Assembly: GCA_963725415.1 (NCBI GenBank)
Contig: CAVRZY010000267.1
Span: 6,958-70,957, forward strand
Reading direction: 5' to 3'
Source of the DNA: CAVRZY01 sp963725415
GTDB lineage: Bacteria; Acidobacteriota; Terriglobia; Bryobacterales; Bryobacteraceae
DNA: 64,000 nucleotides
The position numbers and the translations under genes are program-made. The notes under the pieces were generated by a model. It had not been told where the DNA came from, searched no databases, and saw nothing but the letters and a program-made list of their open reading frames with translations. Within the stretch, counting starts at the first letter, position 1, and each line of letters starts with the position of its first letter. This document shows, piece by piece, positions 35,661 through 44,789 of this stretch.

Positions 35661-37124
35661 ATGAATCGTCGAACCTGCTTGCAGGCCCTGCTGGGCGGCG
35701 CGCCGACCATCCTGCGCGGAGCCCGCCGCCCCGGCGATAAACCCAATCTCTTGTTCCTGTGGACCGACGAGCAGCGCGCCGACACCTTCGCCGCGTACGG
35801 CAATCAGCGCTTCCATGTGCCGGTGCTGAACAAGCTGGGCTCGGAGAGTGTGGTCTTCGACCGCTGCTACGACACCCAACCGGTGTGCACGCCGGCGCGC
35901 TCCTCGGTAATGACCGGGCTGTGGCCGCACGCCAATGGCTGCATCACCAACAACATTGCGCTGCGCGCGGAGATCCCCACCATGCCGGAGCTGCTCGGCG
36001 ACTCAGCCTACCGCACCGCCTACATGGGCAAGTGGCACCTGGGCGACGAGGCGTTCGCGCAGCACGGCTTCCAGGAATGGGTCTCGATCGAAGACATCTA
36101 CATCGAGTACTTCTCGCCGCGCCGAAGCAAGGACACCCGCAGCAGCTTTCACCATTTCCTCGAGAAGCACGGCTACAAACCGGACCGCGCGGACGGCACC
36201 TTTTCCCGCGCCTTCGCCGTGCGCCGGCCCATCGAGCACTGCAAGCCGGCCTTCCTGGCCGGCGAGGCCTCCCGCTTCATCCTCAACAACAAAAGCCAGC
36301 CCTGGATGCTGTACGTCAACTTCCTCGAGCCGCACATGCCCTTCTATGGGCCGCTCAATGATCTACACAGCGAGGCCGAGGCTCCGGTCCCCACCAACTA
36401 CCCCGGCATCCCCATCGAAAAGGAGCCCGAGCTGTATCGCCGCATTCGCCAGCAGCAACTGAAGAGTGGCACCGAGCGCCAGGACCTGAATACCCGCGCC
36501 GGATGGCAGCGCCTGAATCGTAACTACGCCGGGCAGTGCGCCCAGGTCGATCAGGCCCTCGGCCGCATTCTGGGCGCCTTGGAGGACTCCGGCCAAGCCG
36601 GCAACACCATCATCGTCTTCACCACCGATCACGGCGAGATGATGGGCAGCCACACGCTGTTTGCGAAATCGGTGCTCTACGAAGAGGCCGTGCGAGTCCC
36701 GCTGTTGCTCCGGGCGCCCTTCCGCCAGCAGCAGCCCCAGCATGTCACGCAGCCCGTCAGCCAGATCGACTTGGTCGCGACCTTGCTGGAACTGATGGGC
36801 CGTAAGCCGCCCGAGTCGCTGGCCAGCCGCAGCTTGCTGCCCCTGCTCCAGGGCAGAAAGCGCGACGAAGACCACGTTTTCATCGAATGGCACACTCCAC
36901 CGGACGGCCCCAACGCCCGCTGCGTGATCTCGCCAGAGCTGTGGAAGCTGGCCCTCTACGACAAAGACAATTCCCTGCTCTTCCACCGCGCAGAAGACCC
37001 GCTCGAGATGCACAACCTCTACTACCGCAAGGAATCGGCAGAGGTGATCCGGCGCCTGCGCGCCAAACTGGAGTCCTGGCAGCGCCGCACCAAGGATCCC
37101 CTCGAACTGCCGCGACCGTCTTGA
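35661..37124 (+). CDS. Sulfatase (formylglycine-dependent, alkaline-phosphatase superfamily)
   Basis: A 487-residue sulfatase. The catalytic site is C76-T-P-A-R80, where the Cys would become formylglycine. The N-terminal metal site is in PNLLFLWTDEQRADTFAAYG, and later residues include YMGKWHLGD and TTDHGEMMGSHTLFAKS. The N-terminus MNRRTCLQALLGGAP looks like a weak twin-arginine signal. It probably removes sulfate esters from polysaccharides. Only two bases follow the He_PIG gene, and the PAP2 gene overlaps its stop (TTGA). Confidence 0.93.
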   Translation: MNRRTCLQALLGGAPTILRGARRPGDKPNLLFLWTDEQRADTFAAYGNQRFHVPVLNKLGSESVVFDRCYDTQPVCTPARSSVMTGLWPHANGCITNNIALRAEIPTMPELLGDSAYRTAYMGKWHLGDEAFAQHGFQEWVSIEDIYIEYFSPRRSKDTRSSFHHFLEKHGYKPDRADGTFSRAFAVRRPIEHCKPAFLAGEASRFILNNKSQPWMLYVNFLEPHMPFYGPLNDLHSEAEAPVPTNYPGIPIEKEPELYRRIRQQQLKSGTERQDLNTRAGWQRLNRNYAGQCAQVDQALGRILGALEDSGQAGNTIIVFTTDHGEMMGSHTLFAKSVLYEEAVRVPLLLRAPFRQQQPQHVTQPVSQIDLVATLLELMGRKPPESLASRSLLPLLQGRKRDEDHVFIEWHTPPDGPNARCVISPELWKLALYDKDNSLLFHRAEDPLEMHNLYYRKESAEVIRRLRAKLESWQRRTKDPLELPRPS

Positions 37125-37798
37125 GAAACCCCGAGCACAAGAGCGCCGCCAGCCTCTTCCCGGTGTTGGGGCTCGCCTGCGCCGCCGCTTTGATCCTGTT
37201 CGCCTGGCTCGCCGCTGTGGTCCTGGGGGGCCACAGTCTGCCGTTCGACGACCCGGTGCGGACCTACGTGCATGAGCATTCCTCCCCCGCCCTCACTACG
37301 CTCATGCGCATGTTTACGGCGCTCGGAACGGCAGGCTTCTTCTGGGTCGCGAGCACAGCCGTGACCATGATCCTGGCAGGCCTGAAGCGGCGTGCCGCGG
37401 CGCTTCGGTTCGCCATCATCATGGCGGGCGCCGGCGTGCTGGATACCATGCTCAAGCTGGCCTTTCACCGCCCGCGTCCGGCGCCCTTCTTCAACACGCC
37501 CCTGCCCCACTCTTACAGCTTTCCCAGCGGCCATGCGCTGCTCTCGTTGTGCCTCTGGGGCACCCTGGCCGCCCTCCTGACGGCGCGCAGCCGAAGCCTC
37601 GGGTTTCGTATCGCCGCATGGGCCCTCGCTGTGGCACTGATAGGTCCGATCGGTTACTCTCGCATCTATCTGGGAGTGCACTACCCCAGCGACGTCCTGG
37701 CCGGGTACGCAGCCGGGCTTGTCTGGGTCACCATAGTCGCCTGGGCAGAGCGCATGCTCCGCCGCGCTCGCGCAGCGCATAAGGTCCTCGGAGCCTAG
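37121..37798 (+). CDS. PAP2-family membrane phosphatase
   Basis: The three PAP2 motifs are intact: KLAFHRPRP (K112...R117P), PSGH (135-138) and SRIYLGVHYPSD (Arg181, His187, Asp191). There are five or six membrane helices. Such enzymes remove phosphate from undecaprenyl pyrophosphate or phosphatidate. The start is taken as the TTG at 37121, which overlaps the sulfatase stop as TTGA and gives 225 residues; upstream in-frame sequence is inside the sulfatase gene. Confidence 0.88.
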   Translation: MRNPEHKSAASLFPVLGLACAAALILFAWLAAVVLGGHSLPFDDPVRTYVHEHSSPALTTLMRMFTALGTAGFFWVASTAVTMILAGLKRRAAALRFAIIMAGAGVLDTMLKLAFHRPRPAPFFNTPLPHSYSFPSGHALLSLCLWGTLAALLTARSRSLGFRIAAWALAVALIGPIGYSRIYLGVHYPSDVLAGYAAGLVWVTIVAWAERMLRRARAAHKVLGA

Positions 37799-37803
37799 TC
37801 GGA

Positions 37804-37809
37804 TATGAT
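37804..37809 (+). promoter_or_regulatory. Candidate -10 box of a leaderless transcript (DUF362 gene)
   Basis: TATGAT ends seven bases before the A of the ATG at 37816, so transcription would begin at or beside the start codon. The gene has no clear ribosome site. No good -35 is seen. Confidence 0.3.
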
Positions 37810-37815
37810 AGGACC

Positions 37816-39423
37816 ATGCGGTTGAACCGTCGGGGATTCCTGATCGCTTCCACCCAGGCGCTGGCGGGCGCCTCGGTGGCCAGAGCGGACTCCGGGAAGG
37901 CGCGAGTGGGACTGGTGCAGTCCTCTCACCAGCGGCTGGCGGACCCGGCCTCTCCCGAGGATCCACTGGATTACCCCAGAGTCCGCGACATGGTGTGGAA
38001 GGCGATCGAGTACGGCCAGCCGCGGGCCGGCAGCCTCCAGGCCAAGATCCGCCCCGGCGCCTGGGTGGTGATCAAACCGAACCTTTCTTTCTTGCGGCCA
38101 CAGGGCGGTTACAGAAGCGGGGACATCACCGACTTCCGCGTCACCAAGGCAGTGCTGGAGTACGTGGCGCGTAACTCGAATGCGCGCCGCATCACCGTGG
38201 CCGAAGGCGGCAGCTATCGCGGCGTGCGCGACCCGGCCACCGATAACGCGGTCCGCCAGAACGGCCAGCGCGTCGATGCCGCCACCTTCGACTGGGGCCC
38301 GGAGGAATTCCCGGGCTGGAGCGGCTCGCTGGGAGACACGCTGCGCGAGCTCAGCGCCCAATCCCCCGGCAAAACCTTCGATTACATCGACCTGGCCTAC
38401 GATGGGGTGCGCGACGCTTCCGGCGCTCTCCGGCGGGTCGAAGTCCCGTGTACCCCGCGTGGCGTGGGCGGTTTCGGTCTGCGGACGGACTACTTCGTCA
38501 CCAACACCATCCGCAACTGCGATTTTCTGATCGACGTGCCGGTGATGAAGGTTCACGACCAGTGCGGCATCACGGTCTGCTTCAAGAACTATGTGGGCAC
38601 GGCGCCGCGCGAGGCCTATGCCGTCCCCGGCCGGTTTTGGAACATCCGCTTGCACGATCAGCACTCGGTGGAAGACCGCGTCGATCCGTTTCTGGTGGAC
38701 CTGGCGGCCTTCCATCCGCCCGACTACAACGTGGTGGACGGCATCCGCGGCCTCCAATACGCCGTGCACAACAACCGCCGGCCCGATCAGACCCTGCGCA
38801 ACAACCTGGTGCTGGCGGGCGAGGACACCGTGGCCGTGGATGCGGTGGCGGCCTCGATCATGGGATTCAATCCCTGGGACATGGACTTCCTCCATCTGGC
38901 CATACAGCGCGACCTGGGAACGATGGACTTCGGGAAGATCGACGTGATCGGCGACGAGCCGGACCGCTTGCGACGGCGCTGGGGCAAGCCCCGGCCCTGG
39001 TGGGGACGCGGCAACCGGGAGTGGCTGGTCAGCCGCGACGCGGCCGCCGAGCTGGCTACTTGGGCGCGCTACACTGCGCCCACCGACACCCTGCACTTCG
39101 TCAAAGCCGCGGGCGAGGCGCCGCCTGAAACAACTTGCGGCGCCGCGGTGCGAGTCCGGGCTGAGGGGCGCCGCAAGGCGTTCCTCTGGGTAGGCGTGCG
39201 CGGGCGCGTCGCGGCCCTGCTCAACGGCGAGCAAGTGATGCAGGAAGAAAACACCACCCGCTACCGCGTTGGGCAGTTCCAGAAAGAAGTCGAGCTGCGC
39301 TCCGGCGAAAACCTGCTGGTCTTCCGGGTGCAAGCGATCTCGGGCGAGCCGCAGCTCAGCGCCCTGCTGGTCGGCCCGCGCAACGACGGCGATACGGTCG
39401 AGGGCATCCGCTGGTCGGCATGA
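37816..39423 (+). CDS. Exported DUF362 protein
   Basis: A 535-residue product with a twin-arginine-like signal (RLNRRGFLIASTQALAG). The DUF362 domain follows: GLVQSSHQ, WVVIKPNLSF, VTKAVLEYVARNSNARRITVAEGG, CDFLIDVPVMKVHDQCGITVCFKNYVG, VVDGIRGLQY. The C-terminal 120 residues look like a separate beta domain. DUF362 is found in proteins linked to iron-sulfur or metal handling, but the function is not settled. It overlaps the next gene by four bases (ATGA). Confidence 0.85.
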   Translation: MRLNRRGFLIASTQALAGASVARADSGKARVGLVQSSHQRLADPASPEDPLDYPRVRDMVWKAIEYGQPRAGSLQAKIRPGAWVVIKPNLSFLRPQGGYRSGDITDFRVTKAVLEYVARNSNARRITVAEGGSYRGVRDPATDNAVRQNGQRVDAATFDWGPEEFPGWSGSLGDTLRELSAQSPGKTFDYIDLAYDGVRDASGALRRVEVPCTPRGVGGFGLRTDYFVTNTIRNCDFLIDVPVMKVHDQCGITVCFKNYVGTAPREAYAVPGRFWNIRLHDQHSVEDRVDPFLVDLAAFHPPDYNVVDGIRGLQYAVHNNRRPDQTLRNNLVLAGEDTVAVDAVAASIMGFNPWDMDFLHLAIQRDLGTMDFGKIDVIGDEPDRLRRRWGKPRPWWGRGNREWLVSRDAAAELATWARYTAPTDTLHFVKAAGEAPPETTCGAAVRVRAEGRRKAFLWVGVRGRVAALLNGEQVMQEENTTRYRVGQFQKEVELRSGENLLVFRVQAISGEPQLSALLVGPRNDGDTVEGIRWSA

Positions 39424-40811
39424 AACACATCCTCGCCAAACTGACTCTTCCCGCAGCGGCGGCCATCGCTTTCGCCCAAACCGACACGGTGATCGTCCGC
39501 CCCGTCGAGATTCACGACGTGCTGGTCAACCCCGGCATGGGCATCCAGACTTTTCAGCGATTCAATGGCGATCCCCTCAACCCGGACCTGAGGTGGTCCG
39601 AGGTCGGCCCCACCTCCAAGACCAAACCGGCCGCCACCAAGCCCGACTATCCGGATTCCTCGATCGCCTATTTCCGCTGGTTCTGGTCGCAGTTGGAGCC
39701 GGAGCGCGGCCAGTATCGTTGGGAAATCATCGATGGCGCACTCGAGCAGGCGCGCACGCATCATCAGAAGCTGGCCATTCGCATCATGCCGTATGACCAG
39801 GGCCACCCGCTGCCCCAGTGGTACCGCGATTCGGGTGCGCGCCGCGCCAACCAGCCCACCGACAAGGACGGCGCGGTCTGGTCGCCCGACGCTGCCGATC
39901 CGCTGTACCTGAAGCACTGGGGAGCGCTGATCACCGCCCTGGGCGCGCGCTACGACGGCCACCCCTACCTGGACAGCGTCGATATCTCGACCGTCGGCTA
40001 CTGGGGCGAGGGTTGGGGACCCTACCTGCCCGACTGGCCCACCCAGCAGGCCCTCATCGATCTCCACTTCGAGGCCTTCAAGCGCACCCCTCTGCTGATA
40101 AACTTCGACGAGTTGCGCGCCCTGGCCTATGGCACCCAGCGCGGGGCCGGCTGGCGCCTGGACTGCTGGGGCGACGTGGCCGGCTACAACTGGAGCAGTT
40201 GGGGCCGCTTCCTGGCCCACATGCTGGACGTCTACCCTCAACAGCTCGTCCGCGCCGGCGCGCAAGACGTCTGGCAGCGCAGCCCCGTCTCGCTGGAGAC
40301 CTGCTGGACGCCCGCCTACTGGAAGCAGCACAACTACGACCTCGACTACATCCTCAACCAGGCGCTGCGCTGGCACGCCACTTCCATCAACATCAAATCA
40401 ACCCCCATTCCCCCGGACTGGAACAAGCAGTTCGCAGAATTCCAGAAGAAGCTCGGCTACCGCTTGGTGCTGCGCCGCCTGGAGTATCCAAGGGTTGTGA
40501 AGGCTGGCCAGATGATGGCCCTCAGCATGTGGTGGCTGAACGCCGGCGTCGCGCCCGTGTATGGCGACTACACTCTGGCCATCGAGATCGGCGACGCCGT
40601 AATCCGCACCCCCGCGGACCTCAAAAAATGGCTGCCCGGCGACGCCGTCTACGACGGTTCGCTATACGTGCCGGAGACACTGAAGTCCGGCACGTACCGC
40701 TTGCGTTTAGCCTTGCTCGATCCCCGCACCGGGCAGCCGGCGATTCAACTGGCAATTCAAGGACGGCAATCAGATGGATGGTACGATGTGGGCTCTATTC
40801 AGATTCAGTAG
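39420..40811 (+). CDS. Exported DUF4832 protein, copy 1 (glycosidase-like TIM barrel)
   Basis: A 463-residue product with a signal peptide (to about AFAQ). The body has TIM-barrel glycosidase-like features: SIAYFRWFWSQLEPERGQYR, RIMPYDQGHPLPQWY, YLDSVDISTVGYWGEG, FDELRALAYGTQRG; the C-terminal beta domain is DUF4832. GH42-like activity is suspected from the fold but not shown. Its end overlaps the start of the near-identical next gene. Confidence 0.82.
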   Translation: MKHILAKLTLPAAAAIAFAQTDTVIVRPVEIHDVLVNPGMGIQTFQRFNGDPLNPDLRWSEVGPTSKTKPAATKPDYPDSSIAYFRWFWSQLEPERGQYRWEIIDGALEQARTHHQKLAIRIMPYDQGHPLPQWYRDSGARRANQPTDKDGAVWSPDAADPLYLKHWGALITALGARYDGHPYLDSVDISTVGYWGEGWGPYLPDWPTQQALIDLHFEAFKRTPLLINFDELRALAYGTQRGAGWRLDCWGDVAGYNWSSWGRFLAHMLDVYPQQLVRAGAQDVWQRSPVSLETCWTPAYWKQHNYDLDYILNQALRWHATSINIKSTPIPPDWNKQFAEFQKKLGYRLVLRRLEYPRVVKAGQMMALSMWWLNAGVAPVYGDYTLAIEIGDAVIRTPADLKKWLPGDAVYDGSLYVPETLKSGTYRLRLALLDPRTGQPAIQLAIQGRQSDGWYDVGSIQIQ

Positions 40812-42171
40812 CTTGCTGTTGCTGGCGTCGAGCGCGGCGCTGGCACAGCGCAACACGGTGGTTCGCCCGGTCGAGATTCACGACGTGCTGGTGAACCCCG
40901 AAATGGGCATTCAGACCTTCCAGCGGTTCGACGGCGATCCCATTAACCCGGGCACGAGGTGGTCGGAACAAGGGCCGGAGGCGCGACTTCAACCCGCCGG
41001 CTCGAAACCCGATTTCCCCGAGGCCTCGCTGGCTTATTTCCGCTGGTTCTGGTCGCAACTCGAGCCGCAGCCGGGCAAGTACCGCTGGGACATCATCGAC
41101 CTGGCCCTGGAGCAAGCGCGGCAGCACAACCAGAAGCTCGATTTCCGGCTGATGCCCTACGATCAGGGTCATCCGCTGCCGGAGTGGTATCGCAACTCAG
41201 GCGCGCGCCGGGCCAACAAGCCCGCCGACAAGGACGGCAACATCTGGTCGCCCGACGCTGCCGATCCGCTCTACCTGAAGCACTGGGGCGCGCTGGTGGC
41301 CGCCGCCGGCGCGCGCTACGACGGCCATCCCTATCTGGATAGCGTGGACATCTCTACGGTCGGCTACTGGGGCGAGGGCTGGGGTCCCTACCTGCCGGAC
41401 TGGCCCACCCAGAAGGCGCTGATCGACATTTACTTCGACGCCTTCAAGCGCACGCCGCTGCTGATGAACTTCGACGAGCCCCGCGCCCTGGCCTACGGAA
41501 CCCAGCGCGGCGCCGGCTGGCGCCTGGACTGCTGGGGCGACCTGGGCGGACGCGGCAAGGGCATGATGCACATGCTGGACATGTACCCGCAGCAGATCGT
41601 GCGGACCGGCATCCAGGATGTCTGGCAGCGCAGCCCGGTATCGCTCGAAACCTGCGGCACCCCCGGCTCCTGGAAGCAGTGGGGCTACAAGGACGCGGAC
41701 CTCGACTACATCCTCAACCAAGCGCTGCGCTGGCACGCCACCTCCATCAACATCAAATCCACCGCCATCCCCCCGGACTGGAAGCAGCAGTTCAACGAGT
41801 TCCAGAAGAAGATCGGCTACCGCCTGGTGTTGCGCAAGCTGGAGTATCCCAGGAGCGTAAGAGCGGGGCAGATGATGCCGCTCAGCATGTGGTGGCTGAA
41901 CGCCGGGGCGGCGCCCCTCTATGGCGACTACACGCTCGGCATCGCCATCGGCGAGGCCGTGATCCGCACGCCCGCCGACCTGAAGAAATGGCTGCCCGGC
42001 GACGCCCTCTTCGAGAGCACCCTGTACGTTCCGGAAACGCTCCCGCCCGGCGCCTACCGGCTTCGTGTGGCCATCCTGGACGCACGCACCGGCCAGCCCG
42101 CCATCCGCCTCGCCATCCAGGGCCGGCAGGCAGATGGGTGGTACGATCTGGGTGCGATTCAAGTGCAATAG
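40786..42171 (+). CDS. Exported DUF4832 protein, copy 2
   Basis: About 461 residues, colinear with copy 1 over its whole length. It shares long identical stretches (RPVEIHDVLVNP, YLKHWGAL, RYDGHPYLDSVDISTVGYWG, LDYILNQALRWHATSINIKS). It differs mainly in the middle: WGDLGGRGKGMMHMLDMYP lacks the YNWSSWG segment of copy 1. The start may be ATG 40774 or 40786; both precede the signal peptide (MWALFRFSSLLLLASSAALA). It is a tandem duplicate, followed by the next gene after two bases. Confidence 0.82.
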   Translation: MWALFRFSSLLLLASSAALAQRNTVVRPVEIHDVLVNPEMGIQTFQRFDGDPINPGTRWSEQGPEARLQPAGSKPDFPEASLAYFRWFWSQLEPQPGKYRWDIIDLALEQARQHNQKLDFRLMPYDQGHPLPEWYRNSGARRANKPADKDGNIWSPDAADPLYLKHWGALVAAAGARYDGHPYLDSVDISTVGYWGEGWGPYLPDWPTQKALIDIYFDAFKRTPLLMNFDEPRALAYGTQRGAGWRLDCWGDLGGRGKGMMHMLDMYPQQIVRTGIQDVWQRSPVSLETCGTPGSWKQWGYKDADLDYILNQALRWHATSINIKSTAIPPDWKQQFNEFQKKIGYRLVLRKLEYPRSVRAGQMMPLSMWWLNAGAAPLYGDYTLGIAIGEAVIRTPADLKKWLPGDALFESTLYVPETLPPGAYRLRVAILDARTGQPAIRLAIQGRQADGWYDLGAIQVQ

Positions 42172-42173
42172 GC

Positions 42174-43412
42174 ATGCTCCCCCTGGCCCTATGGACGTGT
42201 TTGTGGCTGGGCGGGCAGGCTGCGGTTTCGCCCGATGGGTTGCTGGAGCGCATCCGGCGCACGGTTTCCGCCAACCTGGCGCGGCTTCCCAACTACACCT
42301 GCCGGCAGACCATCGAGCGCAGTGTCCGGCTGGCCTCCTCGCGCCGTTTCAAGCCGGTAGACACGCTGCGGCTGGAAGTCGCCTTCGTGGGCGGCAAAGA
42401 ACTCTTCGCCTGGCCCGGCGCCGAGAAGTTCGAAGAGCAACGCATCGATCAGATGGTGGGCGGCGGCACCGTCGGCAGCGGGAACTTCGCCCTCCACGTC
42501 GCGGCCCTTTTCCGCACCAAGGAGCCTACCTTCAGCTACGCCGGGGAGAACCTGCAAGAGGGGCGCAAGGCCATCCAGTACGATTTCCAGGTGCCGCGCC
42601 GCAAGAGCGGATACGTCATCAAGACCGGACCCAAGACCGGCCTGGCCGGTTATCACGGTTCCGTCTGGGTGGACGCGGAAACGCTCGATTTGATCCGCCT
42701 GGAAGTCCACACCGACGATATCCCGCCGGAGCTGGAAGTGTCCCAAGTTAGCGACGCAATGGTCTACGGGCGCGTGCGGATCGGCGAGTCCGATTTTCTG
42801 CTGCCGCTGTCTTCCGAACTCAGCATGGTGGACATTGCAGGAAACGAGAGCCGCAATCGGACTCGCTTCGACGGCTGCCGCCAATACCTGGGCCAGTCGG
42901 TCATCACCTTCGGCGAACCTGTCGCAGCTCCGGAGCCGACCAAGCAGATCACCAGCACCGCGCTGCCCACCGGCCTCTCCCTCACGCTCGCTCTCAAGAC
43001 ACCGATCGACGTCGCCAGTGCGGCGGTGGGCGACCCAGTATCGGCTGAGCTAGAGCGAGCCGTTAAGAAGGACGGCAGCGTCGTGATCCCCGAAGGCGCC
43101 CGTCTTTCGGGCCGCATCACGCGTGTGGTAAGGGGCGAGGCCCGCTTCGGCCCCTACTACCTGGTCTGCCTCCAGCTCTTCACGCTGGAGTTCGACAACC
43201 ACCGCTCGGACTTCCACGGCACCCTCCAGGACATCCTGGCCGACAACCGCTATTACGTGCCGCAGGGTTCCGCTGCCGGGCGTCCCTCATCGCAGTGGTC
43301 CGGCGTACCACGCCACCCGGCTTTCGAACCCCGCCCCGGAGAAGGCATCTTCCTGGTAAGAGGAGACCGCCCGCGCATCCCCGCCGGCCTACGGATGGTC
43401 TGGCGAAACTAG
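42174..43412 (+). CDS. Exported protein of unknown function
   Basis: From ATG 42174 the product is 412 residues with a short signal peptide (MLPLALWTCLWLGGQAAV). The body has LPNYTCRQTIERSVR, RLEVAFVGGKELFAWPGAEKF, GYHGSVWVDAETLDLIRLEV and a C-terminal beta region with IPEGARLSGRITRV. I recognise this as a recurring acidobacterial exported type but can give no function. It is the last of the tightly spaced run from the sulfatase onward and is followed by a possible terminator. Confidence 0.75.
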   Translation: MLPLALWTCLWLGGQAAVSPDGLLERIRRTVSANLARLPNYTCRQTIERSVRLASSRRFKPVDTLRLEVAFVGGKELFAWPGAEKFEEQRIDQMVGGGTVGSGNFALHVAALFRTKEPTFSYAGENLQEGRKAIQYDFQVPRRKSGYVIKTGPKTGLAGYHGSVWVDAETLDLIRLEVHTDDIPPELEVSQVSDAMVYGRVRIGESDFLLPLSSELSMVDIAGNESRNRTRFDGCRQYLGQSVITFGEPVAAPEPTKQITSTALPTGLSLTLALKTPIDVASAAVGDPVSAELERAVKKDGSVVIPEGARLSGRITRVVRGEARFGPYYLVCLQLFTLEFDNHRSDFHGTLQDILADNRYYVPQGSAAGRPSSQWSGVPRHPAFEPRPGEGIFLVRGDRPRIPAGLRMVWRN

Positions 43413-43413
43413 A

Positions 43414-43455
43414 GCGCTTGAAGCGCCAAACTTGTCGTAAATGAGTCAAGTTTTT
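43414..43455 (+). terminator. Possible intrinsic terminator after the sulfatase-to-DUF4832 run
   Basis: GCGCTT-G-AAGCGC (43414-43426) is a perfect small palindrome starting two bases after the stop. AAACTTG (43428-43434) pairs with CAAGTTT (43447-43453), which continues into five T residues. The stem is short. Confidence 0.35.
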
Positions 43456-43550
43456 CTCACCGCAAAGACACAGAGGCCGCGGAGGCAACGCGGAGAAAAC
43501 CTCTCAGGATTTCTCTGCGCCCCCTTTGGGTCCTTTGCGCCTCTGCGGTG
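43456..43550. repeat. Intergenic inverted repeat of the CACCGCAAAGACAC family
   Basis: CACCGCAAAGACACAGAGGC (43458-43477) faces TTTGCGCCTCTGCGGTG (43534-43550) in opposite orientation, with CGGAGAAA and TTTCTCTGCG forming an inner pair. It resembles the element at 422-512. It lies between two convergent genes. Confidence 0.55.
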
Positions 43551-43595
43551 AAGACGGCGCTGCAACATGCCTCGTCGGTCTGAGGCGAAGCCTCG

Positions 43596-44706
43596 TTAGA
43601 TCTCGACGCCCAGCTCTTTCCAGGTCATCATCTTCTTGCGGTAGATGGCCTCGCGGCCCATGATGGCCGTGAGCGCGCCGGTGGCGGCCACGGTGAAATT
43701 GGCCGGCGGTTTCGCGCCCGTGCGGATGGACTCGAAGAAAGCGGCAATGTGGGCGTCCCGCCCGCGTTGCACTTCCCCCTCCACCAGTTTGACCGGCTGG
43801 CTCTTTCGGCTCGCGGGTAGTACATGCCGCCGTTCACGTCCACCGCCCCCTCCGTGCCGTACACATAGAAGTACTGCCCGCCGCCCGGCATCCCGTTGGG
43901 GTGGAAGAAGACCTGTGTGAACGACATCTTCACCCCATTGGCGTACTCGTAGCACAGCGTGTAGCCATCCATGTTGGTGCGGCCCGGCGGGTCGTTCACC
44001 CACACCAGCGTCCCGCCGAAACCGGCGCTCGCTCCGGCAGGCTCCCAATGGCCCAGTTGCACACGTCCAGGTTGTGCACCACCATCTCCACGATCACATC
44101 GCCGGAGCGTTTCGCATTGAAGAACCAGTCCGCCGATGGACCGTCGTGGTCGAGATCGTCGCCCGCGTGGCGCTGCGCCTTGACCATAATCACCTTCCCC
44201 TGGACGCCTTCATGGATCTTGGCGATCACCTGCTTCAGCCGCGCCTCCGACCGCATCTGCTGGCCGATCTGGAAGACCGTTTTGGCGCTGCGGGCCACTC
44301 GCAGGAATTCAGCGATGGACTCCGGCGTGATGCCTAGCGGCTTCTCACAGTAGACGTGCTTGCCGGCCTTCAGAGCGGCGATGGCCATCTCGACGTGCAG
44401 ATCGCACGGCGAGGCAATAAAGACAGCCTGCACATCCTTGCGCTCCAGCAAACGGCGGTAGTCGGCAAAGGTTGCCGGCTTGTCCCGAACTGCCATGGTA
44501 GCGGCCTTGTCCAGGCGGTCGGGCTTGATGTCGCACACCGCCACGACTTTTGCGCCCGGCTCGTCGAGCACCGTCCTCAACAAGTACGAGCCGCGGTTGC
44601 CGGTGCCGATGAATCCGGCGCCGACCTCCTCCTCGGCTGCGCCCGCCCGCGCCGCCGAGGCGGCCATCGAACCCACAAGAAAATGCCTTCGATTCAAGTT
44701 GTTCAT
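43596..44706 (-). pseudogene. Gfo/Idh/MocA-family oxidoreductase, two frameshifts
   Basis: Three successive minus-strand frames give one protein. The first starts at ATG 44704-44706 (or 44709) with a twin-arginine signal (NLNRRHFLVGSMAASAARAG). It has the NAD-binding VGAGFIGTGNRGSYLL and EKPLGITPES. The second, taken up at about 44021-44035, has AGFGGTLVWVNDPPGRTNMD and GVKMSFTQVFFHPNGMPGGG. The third, from about 43815, has SQPVKLVEGEVQRGRDAHI and ends KMMTWKELGVEI. Corrected length is about 370 residues, normal for exported Gfo/Idh sugar dehydrogenases. The breaks are probably one-base indels (for example CCC for CCCC at 43815-43817). Confidence 0.8.
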
Positions 44707-44775
44707 CATTGCTCCAGTAAAGCTCTCACGACGCGCGAGCGCAACTCCTCCCGATCGGGCCGCCGCTCGAACTGC

Positions 44776-44781
44776 TATAAA
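44776..44781 (+). promoter_or_regulatory. Candidate -10 box close to the rhodanese start
   Basis: TATAAA ends nine bases before the ATG at 44790, leaving little or no leader. No clear -35 or ribosome site is visible. Confidence 0.3.
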
Positions 44782-44789
44782 TGGTCTGA

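Noticed and set aside
35661..37124. The FGE-like domain of the T6SS kinase as maturase for this sulfatase
   Set aside because: The domain lies behind a membrane helix on a kinase in a T6SS operon 11 kb away; TagR-like signalling fits better, and no catalytic evidence links them.
37795..39333. A 512-codon minus-strand open frame
   Set aside because: Antisense shadow of the DUF362 gene with no protein family features.
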